Part shown: piece by piece, positions 1-7,862 of the stretch
Layout: each line of letters opens with the position of its first letter
How positions within the stretch are numbered: position 1 is the stretch's first letter
Assembly (NCBI GenBank): GCA_035493475.1
Contig: DATJIF010000160.1
Span: forward strand, 248,001-312,000
Length of the DNA: 64,000 nucleotides
Source of the DNA: Actinospica sp035493475
GTDB taxonomy: Bacteria; Actinomycetota; Actinomycetes; Streptomycetales; Catenulisporaceae
Direction: 5' to 3'
Notes under the pieces: model-generated
Seen by the model: only the letters and a program-made list of their open reading frames with translations
The model's database searches: none
What the model was told of the DNA's origin: nothing
Made by a program: the position numbers and the translations under genes

Positions 1-21
1 AGAGGCTGCGGTATCTCGGTG

Positions 22-413
22 CTGCGCACCGTGGTTTACGCTTGCCCACCCTCCCACCCGTTGCGTAGCAGCCCTGCCTGCGGTTTCACCCGAAAGTCAA
101 GGTCAACGGCGCCTCCGGCAGGCCCTCCCTCGGAGAGTGACCTACAAGCCGGCGGTTGTGTGGGTGTGGTGGTGGGGTTGGGGGTGGGTCTCTCACCTCG
201 CCCGGGCACCGGAGGCGTATCAGGAACCTGGCGGGGCCGCAAACGGCGACGGCTCGGGTTGATGTAAATTTCTGCTTCGCCGTGTGCAGCCCCGCCAGAA
301 CCACTGATAAGGGCTGCGCCTGCCCGACCGAGGAGAGAGACCCACCCCCAGGCCGAACCTATGCGGAGAAACCATGGCCCGGCCACGCTCGATGTAAAAT
401 CCTGCATCCCCGG
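22..413 (+). repeat. Left arm of large imperfect inverted repeat
   Basis: This stretch is matched in reverse complement by 831-1226. Recognisable landmarks in both arms are the outer GCTGCGCACCGTGGTTT, the block containing CCACCCTCCCACCCGTTGCG, the block GGCGCCTCCGGCAGGCCCTC, a 170-bp palindromic element, and an inner GGCCCGGCC block. Identity is very high over the 170-bp element and the GGCGCCTCCGGC block and lower at the ends. No gene can be supported here; the open frames on both strands have no start context or recognisable protein. Confidence 0.85.
180..349 (+). repeat. 170-bp palindromic element, copy 1 (MITE-like)
   Basis: The element is bounded by perfect 15-bp terminal inverted repeats, GGGGGTGGGTCTCTC at 180-194 and its complement at 335-349. 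The inner halves are also imperfectly complementary (CTGGCGGGGC near 228 against GCCCCGCCAG near 288), so single strands could fold into a long hairpin. The motif GATGTAAATTTCTGC (261-275) sits near the apex. Copy 2 at 896-1065 has exactly the same length and differs at about five positions by eye. I see no flanking target-site duplication and no transposase. Confidence 0.85.
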
Positions 414-984
414 TGGTGGGCGAACTTGCAAGGCTGCGGTGTGCGTCGCTTCGCGCCGCTCCGGGGGTTTCGCTTGCCCACCCTCCCACCCGTTGCGTAG
501 GTGGTCCGCCTGCGGTTCAAAGATCAACATCAAGGCCGTCCGCGTGCGCCGCAGAAATTTACATCGGTACCGCCCGATGGATCCCGTCCCGCTAGCACTC
601 TGCCCGTATCGGCGCCAGATGTGAAATTCCGCATCTCTTGCATAGGCGACCGTGTCACGCTCGGAGACAGATTTCGCTCTATCCCGGCCAGATCCGATGC
701 AGAAATCTACATCAATGACCCGGCGGGCACCTCCACCGGGTTCCTTCGAATCTGCGCATCTTCTGTCGGACGCGCCAGCTAGAATTAGAGTAGTGGGCGG
801 AGGATGAGATTCTTACGTCATCTGCTCATTCCGGCGATGTGGTTTTTCGCATTGGGCGCGGCCGGGCCACGGGATCTTCCGCAAGGCTTCCGCCTGGGGG
901 TGGGTCTCTCTCCTCGGTCGGGCAGGTGCAGCCCTTATCAGCGGTTCTGGTGGGGCTGCACACGGCGAAGCAGATATTTACATC
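261..984. repeat. Iterated 15-bp motif GATGTAAATTTCTGC (six clear copies)
   Basis: Copies read on the plus strand at 261-275 (exact), 391-405 (GATGTAAAATCCTGC) and 618-632 (GATGTGAAATTCCGC). Copies read on the minus strand at 551-565 (exact), 699-713 (one mismatch) and 970-984 (one mismatch). A weaker seventh copy is GATGTGGTTTTTCGC at 836-850. Spacing is irregular (67 to 271 bp) and both orientations are used, unlike a CRISPR array. The motif is AT-rich in a GC-rich background, which suggests a protein-binding or processing site, but its function is unknown. Confidence 0.75.
470..517 (+). repeat. Third partial copy of the arm sequence
   Basis: Positions 471-500 repeat 40-69 in direct orientation, with the core CCACCCTCCCACCCGTTGCG followed by CCTGCGGTT in both places. 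The reverse complement of the same block occurs at 1176-1206. The centre of the inverted repeat therefore contains additional degenerate repeat units. Confidence 0.7.
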
Positions 985-1226
985 AACCCGAGCCGTCGCC
1001 GTTTGCGGCCCCGCCAGGTTCCTGATACGCCTCCGGTGCCCGGGCGAGGAGAGAGACCCACCCCCAAACCCACCACGCCGCCCTCACAACCGCCGGCTTG
1101 CAGGTCACTCTCCGAGGGAGGGCCTGCCGGAGGCGCCGTTGACGTTGACCTTGACTGAAACTCCAGCCGACAGACTGACGCAACGGGTGGGAGGGTGGGC
1201 ATGCGCAAACCACGGTGCGCAGCACT
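831..1226 (-). repeat. Right arm of large imperfect inverted repeat
   Basis: This is the reverse complement of 22-413. The outer end AAACCACGGTGCGCAGC at 1210-1226 pairs with the left end at 22-38. The arm abuts the 3' end of the fumarylacetoacetase-family gene, whose stop codon is at 1253-1255. Confidence 0.85.
896..1065 (-). repeat. 170-bp palindromic element, copy 2 (MITE-like)
   Basis: Same architecture as the element at 180-349: 15-bp terminal inverted repeats at 896-910 and 1051-1065, identical 170-bp length, a central GATGTAAATATCTGC motif (970-984, minus strand), and only about five differences from copy 1. Confidence 0.85.
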
Positions 1227-1252
1227 GACGTGCCGCGGGCCGCGCCGACGAG

Positions 1253-2221
1253 TCAGTGTCTTGGGCCTCGGGGTTGGTTTTTGCGGGCGCGGGGGATTTT
1301 GGGGACGTTGGGGGACTCGGTGATGCGGTTGCGGATGGTGCCGATGGCTTCTACTTCTAGGGTGACTACATCGCCGGGGACTAGGGGCGGGGGAGTGCGG
1401 GTGGCGTTGCGGCCCCAGATTTCGGTTAGGCAACCTCGGCTGCAGGTGCCGGACGCTAGGAGGTCGCCGGGGCCTACTACGGAACCTCGGGAGGCGAAGG
1501 AGATTAGTTCTTCGAAGGTCCAGGCCATGTTGGCTAGGGAGTCTTCGCCTAGGAGTACGTCGTTGATGTAGGCGCGCATCGTGAGGTCTAGGAAGCCGTC
1601 TTCGGTGCGGTGGGGTTCTAGTTCGTCGGCCGTCACGAGGTAGGGGCCTAGGGTGTGGGCGCCGTCTTTGCCTTTGAAGAAGCCGAAGGGGAGTTGGCCT
1701 TCGATGCGTTGGATGTCGCGGGCGGACCAGTCGTTGAAGATGGTGTAGCCGACGATCCCGTTGCGTGCTTCCTCGGGGGTGAGGTTGCTGGCGTATTCGC
1801 CGTAGACGACGCCTACTTCGCATTCGAGGTCGAACTGTTCCGAGTCGGGGAAGCGGGCTACGTCGTCGTGGGCGCCGTGGCAGACGTGGGGGTTGGTGAA
1901 GTAGAAGCAGGGGGCCTCGTACCAGCGGGCGGGGACGGCGTCCTTGGCTCCTTCCTGCGACTTTCTCGCGCCTTCGATGTGGGCTTCGAAGGAGACGGAG
2001 TCGCGGATGGAGGCGGGGCGTAGGGGGGAGAGTAGGCGGACGTCGTTTACGTGGGGGCCGGGTTGGTGGGCTAGGGCTTCGGTGCCTGCGGCGAGGAGGG
2101 TTTGTAGGCCGCCTTGTTCGATCAGGGTGCGGACTTCGGCGGGGAGGGTGTGGAGGTGTCCGTCGGTGTCTAGGACGGCGGGGCGGGCGTTGCCCTCGTA
2201 TTCGTACGTGGCAATCTTCAT
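1253..2221 (-). CDS. Fumarylacetoacetate hydrolase (FAH) family protein
   Basis: A 322-residue protein of the FAH superfamily, which cleaves or decarboxylates acyl-pyruvate-type compounds in aromatic and amino-acid catabolism. The C-terminal catalytic half shows the metal-binding stretch LECEVGVVYG and FNDWSARD, the family's acidic ligands, followed by GPYLVTADEL and the glycine-rich SGTCSRG segment. It follows the SDR gene: its ATG overlaps the SDR stop as TGATG, so the two are translationally coupled. Codon use is unusual for the window, with many GTA and CTA codons and G-ending codons. The substrate cannot be assigned; a catabolic two-gene operon with the SDR is likely. Confidence 0.88.
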   Translation of the reverse strand: MKIATYEYEGNARPAVLDTDGHLHTLPAEVRTLIEQGGLQTLLAAGTEALAHQPGPHVNDVRLLSPLRPASIRDSVSFEAHIEGARKSQEGAKDAVPARWYEAPCFYFTNPHVCHGAHDDVARFPDSEQFDLECEVGVVYGEYASNLTPEEARNGIVGYTIFNDWSARDIQRIEGQLPFGFFKGKDGAHTLGPYLVTADELEPHRTEDGFLDLTMRAYINDVLLGEDSLANMAWTFEELISFASRGSVVGPGDLLASGTCSRGCLTEIWGRNATRTPPPLVPGDVVTLEVEAIGTIRNRITESPNVPKIPRARKNQPRGPRH

Positions 2222-2994
2222 CAGGCGGCCACCGCTCCGTCGCCGCCGTCGATGGAGATTTCCGCACCGGTGATGAAGGCGGCGTCGTCGCTGGCCAGGA
2301 ATGCGGCCAGCTTGGCTACTTCCTCGGCCTTGCCGTAGCGGCCTAGGGGGATTTTCTTCAGGATGCCGGGGAGGGGGCCTTCGGGGTCGTCGATGAAGCG
2401 GGCGGTCTCCGGTGTGTAGATCAGACCGGGGAGGATGGCGTTGGCACGGATGTTGTGTTCGCCGCCAGCTGCGCAGAGGTGCTTGGTCATGGCTAGGACG
2501 CCGCCCTTGGCCGAGCCGTGGGGGACTTGGCCTACAAAGCGGGCGCCTAGTTTGGCGGCGATGGAGGCTACGTTGATGATTGAACCGGCGCCGCGTTCTA
2601 CCAGGTGGGGCCAGGCTGCTCGCACCGAGTACCAGACGATGTCCAGCTCGTTCTTGATGGTGAAGTGCCACTCGTCGTCGGTGAGTTCCATCAGCGGGCC
2701 GTTGCGGAGCGCGGAGGCGTTGTTGTAGAGGATGTCGACGGCGCCGAAGCGGTCTACGGCGGCTGCCACCCAGGCTTCTGCGCCCTCGCGGTTGTTGAGG
2801 TTCACGGGGGATAGGGCGTCCATTTCGCCGCCGGCCTTCGTGACCTGGTCCACCGTCTCGGCGTTGTCGGCCTCGTTCAGGTCGCAGCCGAACACGCGGG
2901 CTCCCTGGGCGGCGAACTCGAGTGCCGCCGCCCGTCCCATGCCGCGTCCGGTGCCGCTGATCAGGGCGACCTTGCCCGCGAGCTTGCCGTCCAT
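2221..2994 (-). CDS. Short-chain dehydrogenase/reductase with His in place of catalytic Tyr
   Basis: A 257-residue classical SDR, the family's usual length. The Rossmann motif SGTGRGMG lies at residues 13-20, followed by the acidic CDLN (NAD-type preference), the NNAS variant of NNAG at 91-94 and the catalytic serine at 144 (INVAS). The position of the catalytic tyrosine in YxxxK is His159 (PHGSAKGG); the codon CAC at 2518-2520 is unambiguous, and Lys163 is kept. Either a non-canonical catalyst or a subfamily with altered chemistry is possible. It is the first gene of the operon with the FAH-family gene; GGAG lies 8 nt before the ATG. Confidence 0.88.
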   Translation of the reverse strand: MDGKLAGKVALISGTGRGMGRAAALEFAAQGARVFGCDLNEADNAETVDQVTKAGGEMDALSPVNLNNREGAEAWVAAAVDRFGAVDILYNNASALRNGPLMELTDDEWHFTIKNELDIVWYSVRAAWPHLVERGAGSIINVASIAAKLGARFVGQVPHGSAKGGVLAMTKHLCAAGGEHNIRANAILPGLIYTPETARFIDDPEGPLPGILKKIPLGRYGKAEEVAKLAAFLASDDAAFITGAEISIDGGDGAVAA

Positions 2995-3317
2995 CGCCGG
3001 TCTCCGTTCTTTCCTTTTCCTTCCGGCAGGCTAACGATCAGCTCGCGCGCCCCGGAAATCGACGCCCGGGATACCTGGCATCAGGATCTGCCGTCTTCCC
3101 GCCAAATCGGGCCGCTTGTAGCGTCCCACCCCGACCACGCGAACCACGTTGCATCACCCTGCACCACCTTGCTCGACCCTGCTCGACCCCGCGGCCGTCA
3201 CTCGGGCCGGTCTGCCGGGAGCACCGCTGCACGAACCCATCAGTTCGCCCGCCGAGACGCACAGAGAACGAAGCCTGCGCAACGGCGCGCCAGTTTCACG
3301 ACGAGGTGCACATTTCC
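2995..3317. other. Divergent intergenic region
   Basis: About 320 bp between the divergent SDR operon and the exported beta-helix gene. It presumably carries both promoters, but I see no convincing -35/-10 pair. A short tandem 10-mer, GCTCGACCC(T/C), occurs at 3171-3190. No small ORF with a ribosome binding site was recognised. Confidence 0.4.
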
Positions 3318-5240
3318 ATGACTGCTGCTCTGACCCGCCGCTCCGCGCTGACCGCGAGCGGTGCCGTGGGTGCCGCTCTGCTCGCACCAGGCGTGGCCCG
3401 CGCGGCCACCGCCGGCAAGACCTCCGCCGCCGGATCGGCCCCGTCCGGCTCGATCACGGTGGCCGCCGGGGAGACCGTGACCATCTCCTCGACCACCCGC
3501 GTGGCCGCGGTGACCATCGCCTCCGGCGGCACGCTGACCGCGCCGTCCGGCTACAGCCTCACCATGACCGTCAACGGCGTAGAGACCGGCCAGGCGCTCA
3601 CCGAGACCAGCGGCGCGGACACGGCGTTCGTCGCGGGCAGTTGGCGCGGCGACATCGTGCTGACCGTGACCAAGGCCGTCGACATCACCTGGCAATCGCT
3701 CACCTACCCTTTCCGCCAGGCGATCTACGTCGCGGGCGGGGCAGTTGTCGCGGACGAGTCGGTGTACGCGGCGGTGGTCGGCGGACGGCTGTCCAGCACC
3801 TCGGCCGAGAACATCCGGATCAACTCGACCGGCGAGTGCTTCGACGGCGTGTACGTCTCGGACTCCGCCTACACGCTGACCCGCCCGGCGATCAGCCTGA
3901 CCGGCAACGGCCGCTGCGATTTCGTGGGCTACGGCGCCGCGCTGGTCGTGGACGGCACCTCGGCGAACGTGGTCGTGGACGGCGCGAACATCGACAACCA
4001 CGGTGCCGTGCGCACCGGCGTGATCGTCGAGAACGGCGCCACCGCGCTGATCAAGAACTCCTCGATCCGGGTCCGCAACGGCGTGCTGCCCTCGGACTAC
4101 ATCGCCACCGTGGACCTGAACAAGATGGAGTCCGCGCCCTGGATGCTCGCGATCGACGGCAACGTCCGCGCGACCAACCTGCTCGGCAACAACTCCATCG
4201 CCGCCTACGTGAACTCCGCGATCACGTCGGAGACCTGGGGCGTGCTGTCCACCGACTCCGGCTCGAACTGCACGCTCGTGTCCGTGAACAGCATCGTTAC
4301 TAATACTGGCGCCGACGGTTACGGCACCTACGCGATCGGCAGCGCGACCGAGTACCTGCTCGGCTCGGAGTTCAACGTCGGCACGTACGCCACGATCTTC
4401 ACCGGCGGCACCGCGACGTACGGCGACAGCGACGCGACCACCGTGGCCGCGCTGAACAAGTCGCTCAGCCTGGGCCTGACCGCCGCCGACCTGAAGTGCC
4501 TCAAGTCGCGCAGCACGGTGATCAACTCGCGCCGCTTCGGGTTCATGTGGCACGGCTGGGGCACGCTGACGATCAACGGCGGCACGCAGATCAACTCGCC
4601 GCACGCCACGTTCCTCAACAAGGGCCAGCAGACCGACGTCACCTTCGACGGCAGCAAGGGCGCCCAGATCAACGCGGGTGACGGCATCATCGTGCAGGTC
4701 ATCGACAACGACGACCCGGGCCCCGTGATGGTCTCCGGCGTGCTGGAGAACGCGGGCGTCTACACGCAGCCGACCGGTGAGCCGACGAAGGACTCCAGCT
4801 TCGACGTCACCGCGGCGCACTCGACCGACTCGGTGTTCACCTTCACCGACGCGAACCTGCGCGGCGATTTCTACAACGGCATCCGCGGCGACCTGAACAT
4901 GGTGCTGAACTTCAGCTCCACGCGGGTCGCCGGCGTGATCTCGGCCACGCTCGCGGAGCACGCGGTCGACACCATCGACTCGAGCAACTGGTGGGAGCTC
5001 GGCAACGTCAGCAACACGCCGCAGGCCGCGATCAACAACGGCGCGATCGTGTCGCTGGCCGACGGCTCGAAGTGGACCGTCACCGGCACCTCGTACATCA
5101 CGAGCCTGACTCTCGACGCGACCTCCTCGGTCGTCGCCGAGGGCCCCGGCAAGTCGGTCGCCATGACGGTGGACGGCACCGCCACCGCCATCAAGGCGGG
5201 CAACACGTACACCGGTGCCATCGTGCTGACCGTCGGCTGA
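3318..5240 (+). CDS. Tat-exported right-handed beta-helix protein
   Basis: A 640-residue secreted protein of unknown function. The N-terminus has a twin-arginine signal (TRRSALTASGAVGAALL) ending in an Ala-x-Ala cleavage site near residue 33. The rest is Gly/Ser/Thr/Asn-rich with repeated short beta-strand units such as VVVDGANIDNHG, GTLTINGGTQIN and VTFDGSKGAQIN, typical of parallel beta-helix (pectate-lyase-like or adhesin-like) folds. No catalytic motif of a polysaccharide lyase was identified. A GTG at 3306 is in frame, but ATG 3318 is preceded by ACGAGG at a usable distance. A strong hairpin follows the gene. Confidence 0.75.
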   Translation: MTAALTRRSALTASGAVGAALLAPGVARAATAGKTSAAGSAPSGSITVAAGETVTISSTTRVAAVTIASGGTLTAPSGYSLTMTVNGVETGQALTETSGADTAFVAGSWRGDIVLTVTKAVDITWQSLTYPFRQAIYVAGGAVVADESVYAAVVGGRLSSTSAENIRINSTGECFDGVYVSDSAYTLTRPAISLTGNGRCDFVGYGAALVVDGTSANVVVDGANIDNHGAVRTGVIVENGATALIKNSSIRVRNGVLPSDYIATVDLNKMESAPWMLAIDGNVRATNLLGNNSIAAYVNSAITSETWGVLSTDSGSNCTLVSVNSIVTNTGADGYGTYAIGSATEYLLGSEFNVGTYATIFTGGTATYGDSDATTVAALNKSLSLGLTAADLKCLKSRSTVINSRRFGFMWHGWGTLTINGGTQINSPHATFLNKGQQTDVTFDGSKGAQINAGDGIIVQVIDNDDPGPVMVSGVLENAGVYTQPTGEPTKDSSFDVTAAHSTDSVFTFTDANLRGDFYNGIRGDLNMVLNFSSTRVAGVISATLAEHAVDTIDSSNWWELGNVSNTPQAAINNGAIVSLADGSKWTVTGTSYITSLTLDATSSVVAEGPGKSVAMTVDGTATAIKAGNTYTGAIVLTVG

Positions 5241-5252
5241 TATACCGTTTTA

Positions 5253-5304
5253 GCGGCAGCGGGCGACGTCGTGTCCTGAGTCCACGGCGTCGGCCCGCTG
5301 CCGC
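5253..5304 (+). terminator. Hairpin terminator after the beta-helix gene
   Basis: A 12-bp perfect stem, GCGGCAGCGGGC at 5253-5264 with its complement at 5293-5304, extended inward by GACG/CGTC. It starts 12 bp after the stop codon. There is no long T-run, as is usual in high-GC actinomycetes. Confidence 0.75.
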
Positions 5305-5411
5305 CTCGCGTACGCCACCGCGATTTAACAGAAGCCTTCTTCCGCAAACATCGGACGGGCCGGTATAGTCCACCTTCCACCACCTTTCCAGAGCACCCTG
5401 CTGGAGTCGCC

Positions 5412-6365
5412 GTGAAGCCGAGACTGCTGCCGGACATCCGGTTCCTGCCCTCGGAGACCGGGCTGTCGGTGCGTGGCCCAGGACACGAGGCCGCGCTGCA
5501 CGCGCCCGGGCTCTACCCGTGGTTCGAGCGGGTCTGCCCCTTCCTGGACGGCGAGCACTCGGTCGTCGACCTGGTCGAGAAGCTCTCGCCGATGGCCGCC
5601 CAGCGGGTGCTGAGCCTCGTCGAGTTCCTGCTGCGCGAGGGGTTCGCCCGGGACGCGCAGTACGACGTGCCGCACACGCTCAGCCCGGCCACCCGCAGCC
5701 TGCACGGCGCGGTGATCGAGTTCCTGGCGCGCGAGGCGGACTCGCCGGAGCGCCGCTTCCAGAGCTACCGCGAGTGCGCGCCGATCGCGGTCGGCTCCGG
5801 CCGGATGCTGACGGCGACCGCGCTGGCGCTGCTGGCCACGGGGGTCGCGCACGTCCGGGTGCACGTGGTGGCCGAGGACGAGTGGGGCGAGTCGGCGACG
5901 GACCGCGGCAGCCTCACCGAGTGCGCGAAGCCGCTGCTGCACCGGGACACGGCCGCCCGGCTGGAGTTCGTCGAGGGCGAGCCGCGCGACCTGCCGCAGG
6001 ACGTCGGCGTGCTGCTGTACGCCGCGGACCGCCCGGACCGCGAGCGGGCGACGCGGCTGCGGAACCTCGCCGCGCGGATGGGCGTGCGGCACGGGGAGGC
6101 GACCGTGAGCGCGGACGAGGTGCTGATCAGCCAGGTCACCGTGCCGACGCCGGCCCCGGTGCGCACCGCCGCGCGCCGCCCCAAGTCGGACGCCGCGTCC
6201 GCCGCCACCAGCCGCTACTTCGGCGGCCCGACCGCCGCGCTGGCCGCCAACCAGCTCTGCCTCAGCCTGCTGCAGCACGCCGCGGGCCTGAACAACCTGG
6301 ACCCGGAGCGCGAGCCCGGCGCGCTGCGGCTGGACCTGCGCACCGTGCAGCTCGCCGCCCGTTAG
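5412..6365 (+). CDS. TOMM/LAP leader-binding cyclodehydratase-like protein
   Basis: A 317-residue protein starting at GTG after CTGGAG. The first ~85 residues (KPRLLPDIRFLP, LYPWFERVCPFLDGEHSV, RVLSLVEFLLREGFARD) resemble the peptide-clamp region of cyclodehydratase C-proteins (TOMM precursor leader-binding proteins) used in making thiazole/oxazole-modified peptides. The remainder is a poorly conserved ThiF-like segment ending with ALAANQLCLSLLQHAAGL. The next gene is a SagB-type oxidase, the usual partner. No YcaO gene or precursor peptide is present nearby, so the product and even the pathway are inference. A possible -10 TATAGT lies at 5364-5369. Confidence 0.65.
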   Translation: MKPRLLPDIRFLPSETGLSVRGPGHEAALHAPGLYPWFERVCPFLDGEHSVVDLVEKLSPMAAQRVLSLVEFLLREGFARDAQYDVPHTLSPATRSLHGAVIEFLAREADSPERRFQSYRECAPIAVGSGRMLTATALALLATGVAHVRVHVVAEDEWGESATDRGSLTECAKPLLHRDTAARLEFVEGEPRDLPQDVGVLLYAADRPDRERATRLRNLAARMGVRHGEATVSADEVLISQVTVPTPAPVRTAARRPKSDAASAATSRYFGGPTAALAANQLCLSLLQHAAGLNNLDPEREPGALRLDLRTVQLAAR

Positions 6366-6503
6366 CCGCCGTCAGATAACGAATTCGCCAAGGTCTCCGC
6401 GATGGTCAACCTCATGCAGGTCTCAGGCGTCTGGGATATGACGTCTGTTGACCCAACGGACCCGTCTAGTCGAGACGACGCGAGAACGAGGAGGGCGGTT
6501 CCC

Positions 6504-7853
6504 ATGGCGGCGAGCGCGCCCGCATATCCCTACGCGCCCGAGTCCGGCGGTGAGGCCGCGCGGCTCTACCACACCGAGCACGGCAGCCGGGTGCCCTATA
6601 TCGACCTGTCCGCGCCGCGCCCGGAGGCGAAGTCGTATCCGCAGGCTGAGGCGATCGCGCTGCCCTACCCGCCGCGGGCCCGCACCGGCTTCCGGGCCGA
6701 CACGCCGGACGGGCTCGGCGACCTGCTCGCGCTGACCTACGGCGTGACCCGGATCGACTGGAGCGGCGGCGCTGCCCGGGCCGGCCGGCCGCTGCCGTCG
6801 GGGGGCGCGGCGTACCCGGGGGAGTTGTATCTCGCGGCCGAGTTCGGACTCTGCCACTACCTGCCCTCGGCGCACGCGCTGGAGCGGCTCGGCGACGGCG
6901 ACGTGCGCCGGCAGATCGTGGACACGCTGGAGGCGCACCCGGCCGAGCGCCCGGAACTGGTGCTGCTGCTCACGTCGCGGCACGAGGCGAACCTGCCCGC
7001 GTTCGGCGGCTTCGGGCACAAGATGCAGGCGCTGGACACCGGCGTGCTGGCCGGGCAGGCCCTCGCGCTGCTCGACGCGGCGGGCGCGGAGGTCAGCGTG
7101 CACACGCGCTTCGACGAGGCGCGGCTGCACAAGATCCTGGACCTCGACCCGCAGGCCGAGTCGGTGCGCGCCGTGATCACCGCAGGCCGCGGGAGCGACG
7201 AGCCGCTGCCGGTGCCCGCCTTCTCCACCGATCCGGGCGCGAAGAAGGCCGGGCTGCCGCGCCGGATCATGTCGCGGCACACGGCGGCCGACGGTTTCGA
7301 GGCCGTGTCGATCCCGCTGCCGCGCATCATGGAGATCCTGGAGGCGGCGGCCGAGGAGATCCCGAGCGACATCCGCGGCGGCTACGGATCCGAGTTCGCG
7401 ACCCTGGACCTGTACTGCGTGGCCAACCGGGTGGACGGCCTGGAACCGGCCTGCTACAAGCGTTCCGCGGTCACCGGCGTGCTCGGCAAGGTGCGCGAGA
7501 CCGTGGACACGCGCACGCTCTTCCCGAGCGGCGGGGACGGCGAGCTCGCGCACTTCCAGGCGGCGTGCGCGCTGCTGATCGTCGGCGACTACGAGCACGG
7601 ATACCGGATGCACGGCGACCGCTGGTACCGGATGCTCAACCTGCGGGCCGGGATCCTCGCCCAGCGCATCGGGCTCGAGGCGACCGGCGCGGGCCTCGGC
7701 TCCATGCTGCGCTGCGACTACCAGGTCAAGGTGGCGGACCGGCTGATCCACGCCTCGCCCGGCCGCACGGTGCTGGTCGCCGTGCTCGTCGGCCTGGAGC
7801 ACGGCGCCGGGCGGCCGGGGCACCGGCTGCTGCTCGGCGGCTACGGCTCCTGA
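6504..7853 (+). CDS. SagB/ThcOx-family dehydrogenase, tandem nitroreductase domains
   Basis: A 449-residue flavoprotein of the SagB-type dehydrogenase family, which oxidises azolines to azoles in modified peptides. The motif RPLPSGGAAYPGELYLA near residue 95 is the hallmark FMN-binding segment of SagB enzymes. A second nitroreductase-like half follows (RGGYGSEFATLDLYCVAN, then GDRWYRMLNLRAGILAQR and GLGSMLRCDY), so both halves of the usual dimer are in one chain. An in-frame ATG at 6402 exists, but AGGAGG at 6489-6494, 9 nt before ATG 6504, decides the start. It lies 138 bp after the leader-binding protein. It converges with the kinase gene. Confidence 0.82.
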   Translation: MAASAPAYPYAPESGGEAARLYHTEHGSRVPYIDLSAPRPEAKSYPQAEAIALPYPPRARTGFRADTPDGLGDLLALTYGVTRIDWSGGAARAGRPLPSGGAAYPGELYLAAEFGLCHYLPSAHALERLGDGDVRRQIVDTLEAHPAERPELVLLLTSRHEANLPAFGGFGHKMQALDTGVLAGQALALLDAAGAEVSVHTRFDEARLHKILDLDPQAESVRAVITAGRGSDEPLPVPAFSTDPGAKKAGLPRRIMSRHTAADGFEAVSIPLPRIMEILEAAAEEIPSDIRGGYGSEFATLDLYCVANRVDGLEPACYKRSAVTGVLGKVRETVDTRTLFPSGGDGELAHFQAACALLIVGDYEHGYRMHGDRWYRMLNLRAGILAQRIGLEATGAGLGSMLRCDYQVKVADRLIHASPGRTVLVAVLVGLEHGAGRPGHRLLLGGYGS

Positions 7854-7862
7854 CGCGCGGTC

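Noticed and set aside
261..984. CRISPR-like or iteron array
   Set aside because: Repeat spacing is irregular, both orientations are mixed, spacers are themselves repetitive, and no cas or replication gene is nearby.
1..1252. Linear-replicon telomere
   Set aside because: Palindromes exist, but the arrangement is two TIR-bounded units with coding sequence continuing to the right; the window start is arbitrary and no telomere-type tandem palindromes or terminal protein genes are seen.
978..2267. Long minus-strand arginine/proline-rich frame across the repeat and FAH gene
   Set aside because: It is a shadow frame: composition is extreme in Arg/Pro/His, it has no start context, and the FAH-family frame on the same DNA has clear homology.
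3240..4961. 573-codon minus-strand frame opposite the beta-helix gene
   Set aside because: Val/Arg/Gly-rich mirror of the plus-strand gene, a usual by-product of high GC3; no signal, motif or ribosome binding site.
6366..6503. RiPP precursor peptide between the leader-binding protein and SagB genes
   Set aside because: The only ATG-initiated frame there is in frame with SagB itself, and no Cys/Ser/Thr-rich core peptide with its own ribosome binding site is visible.
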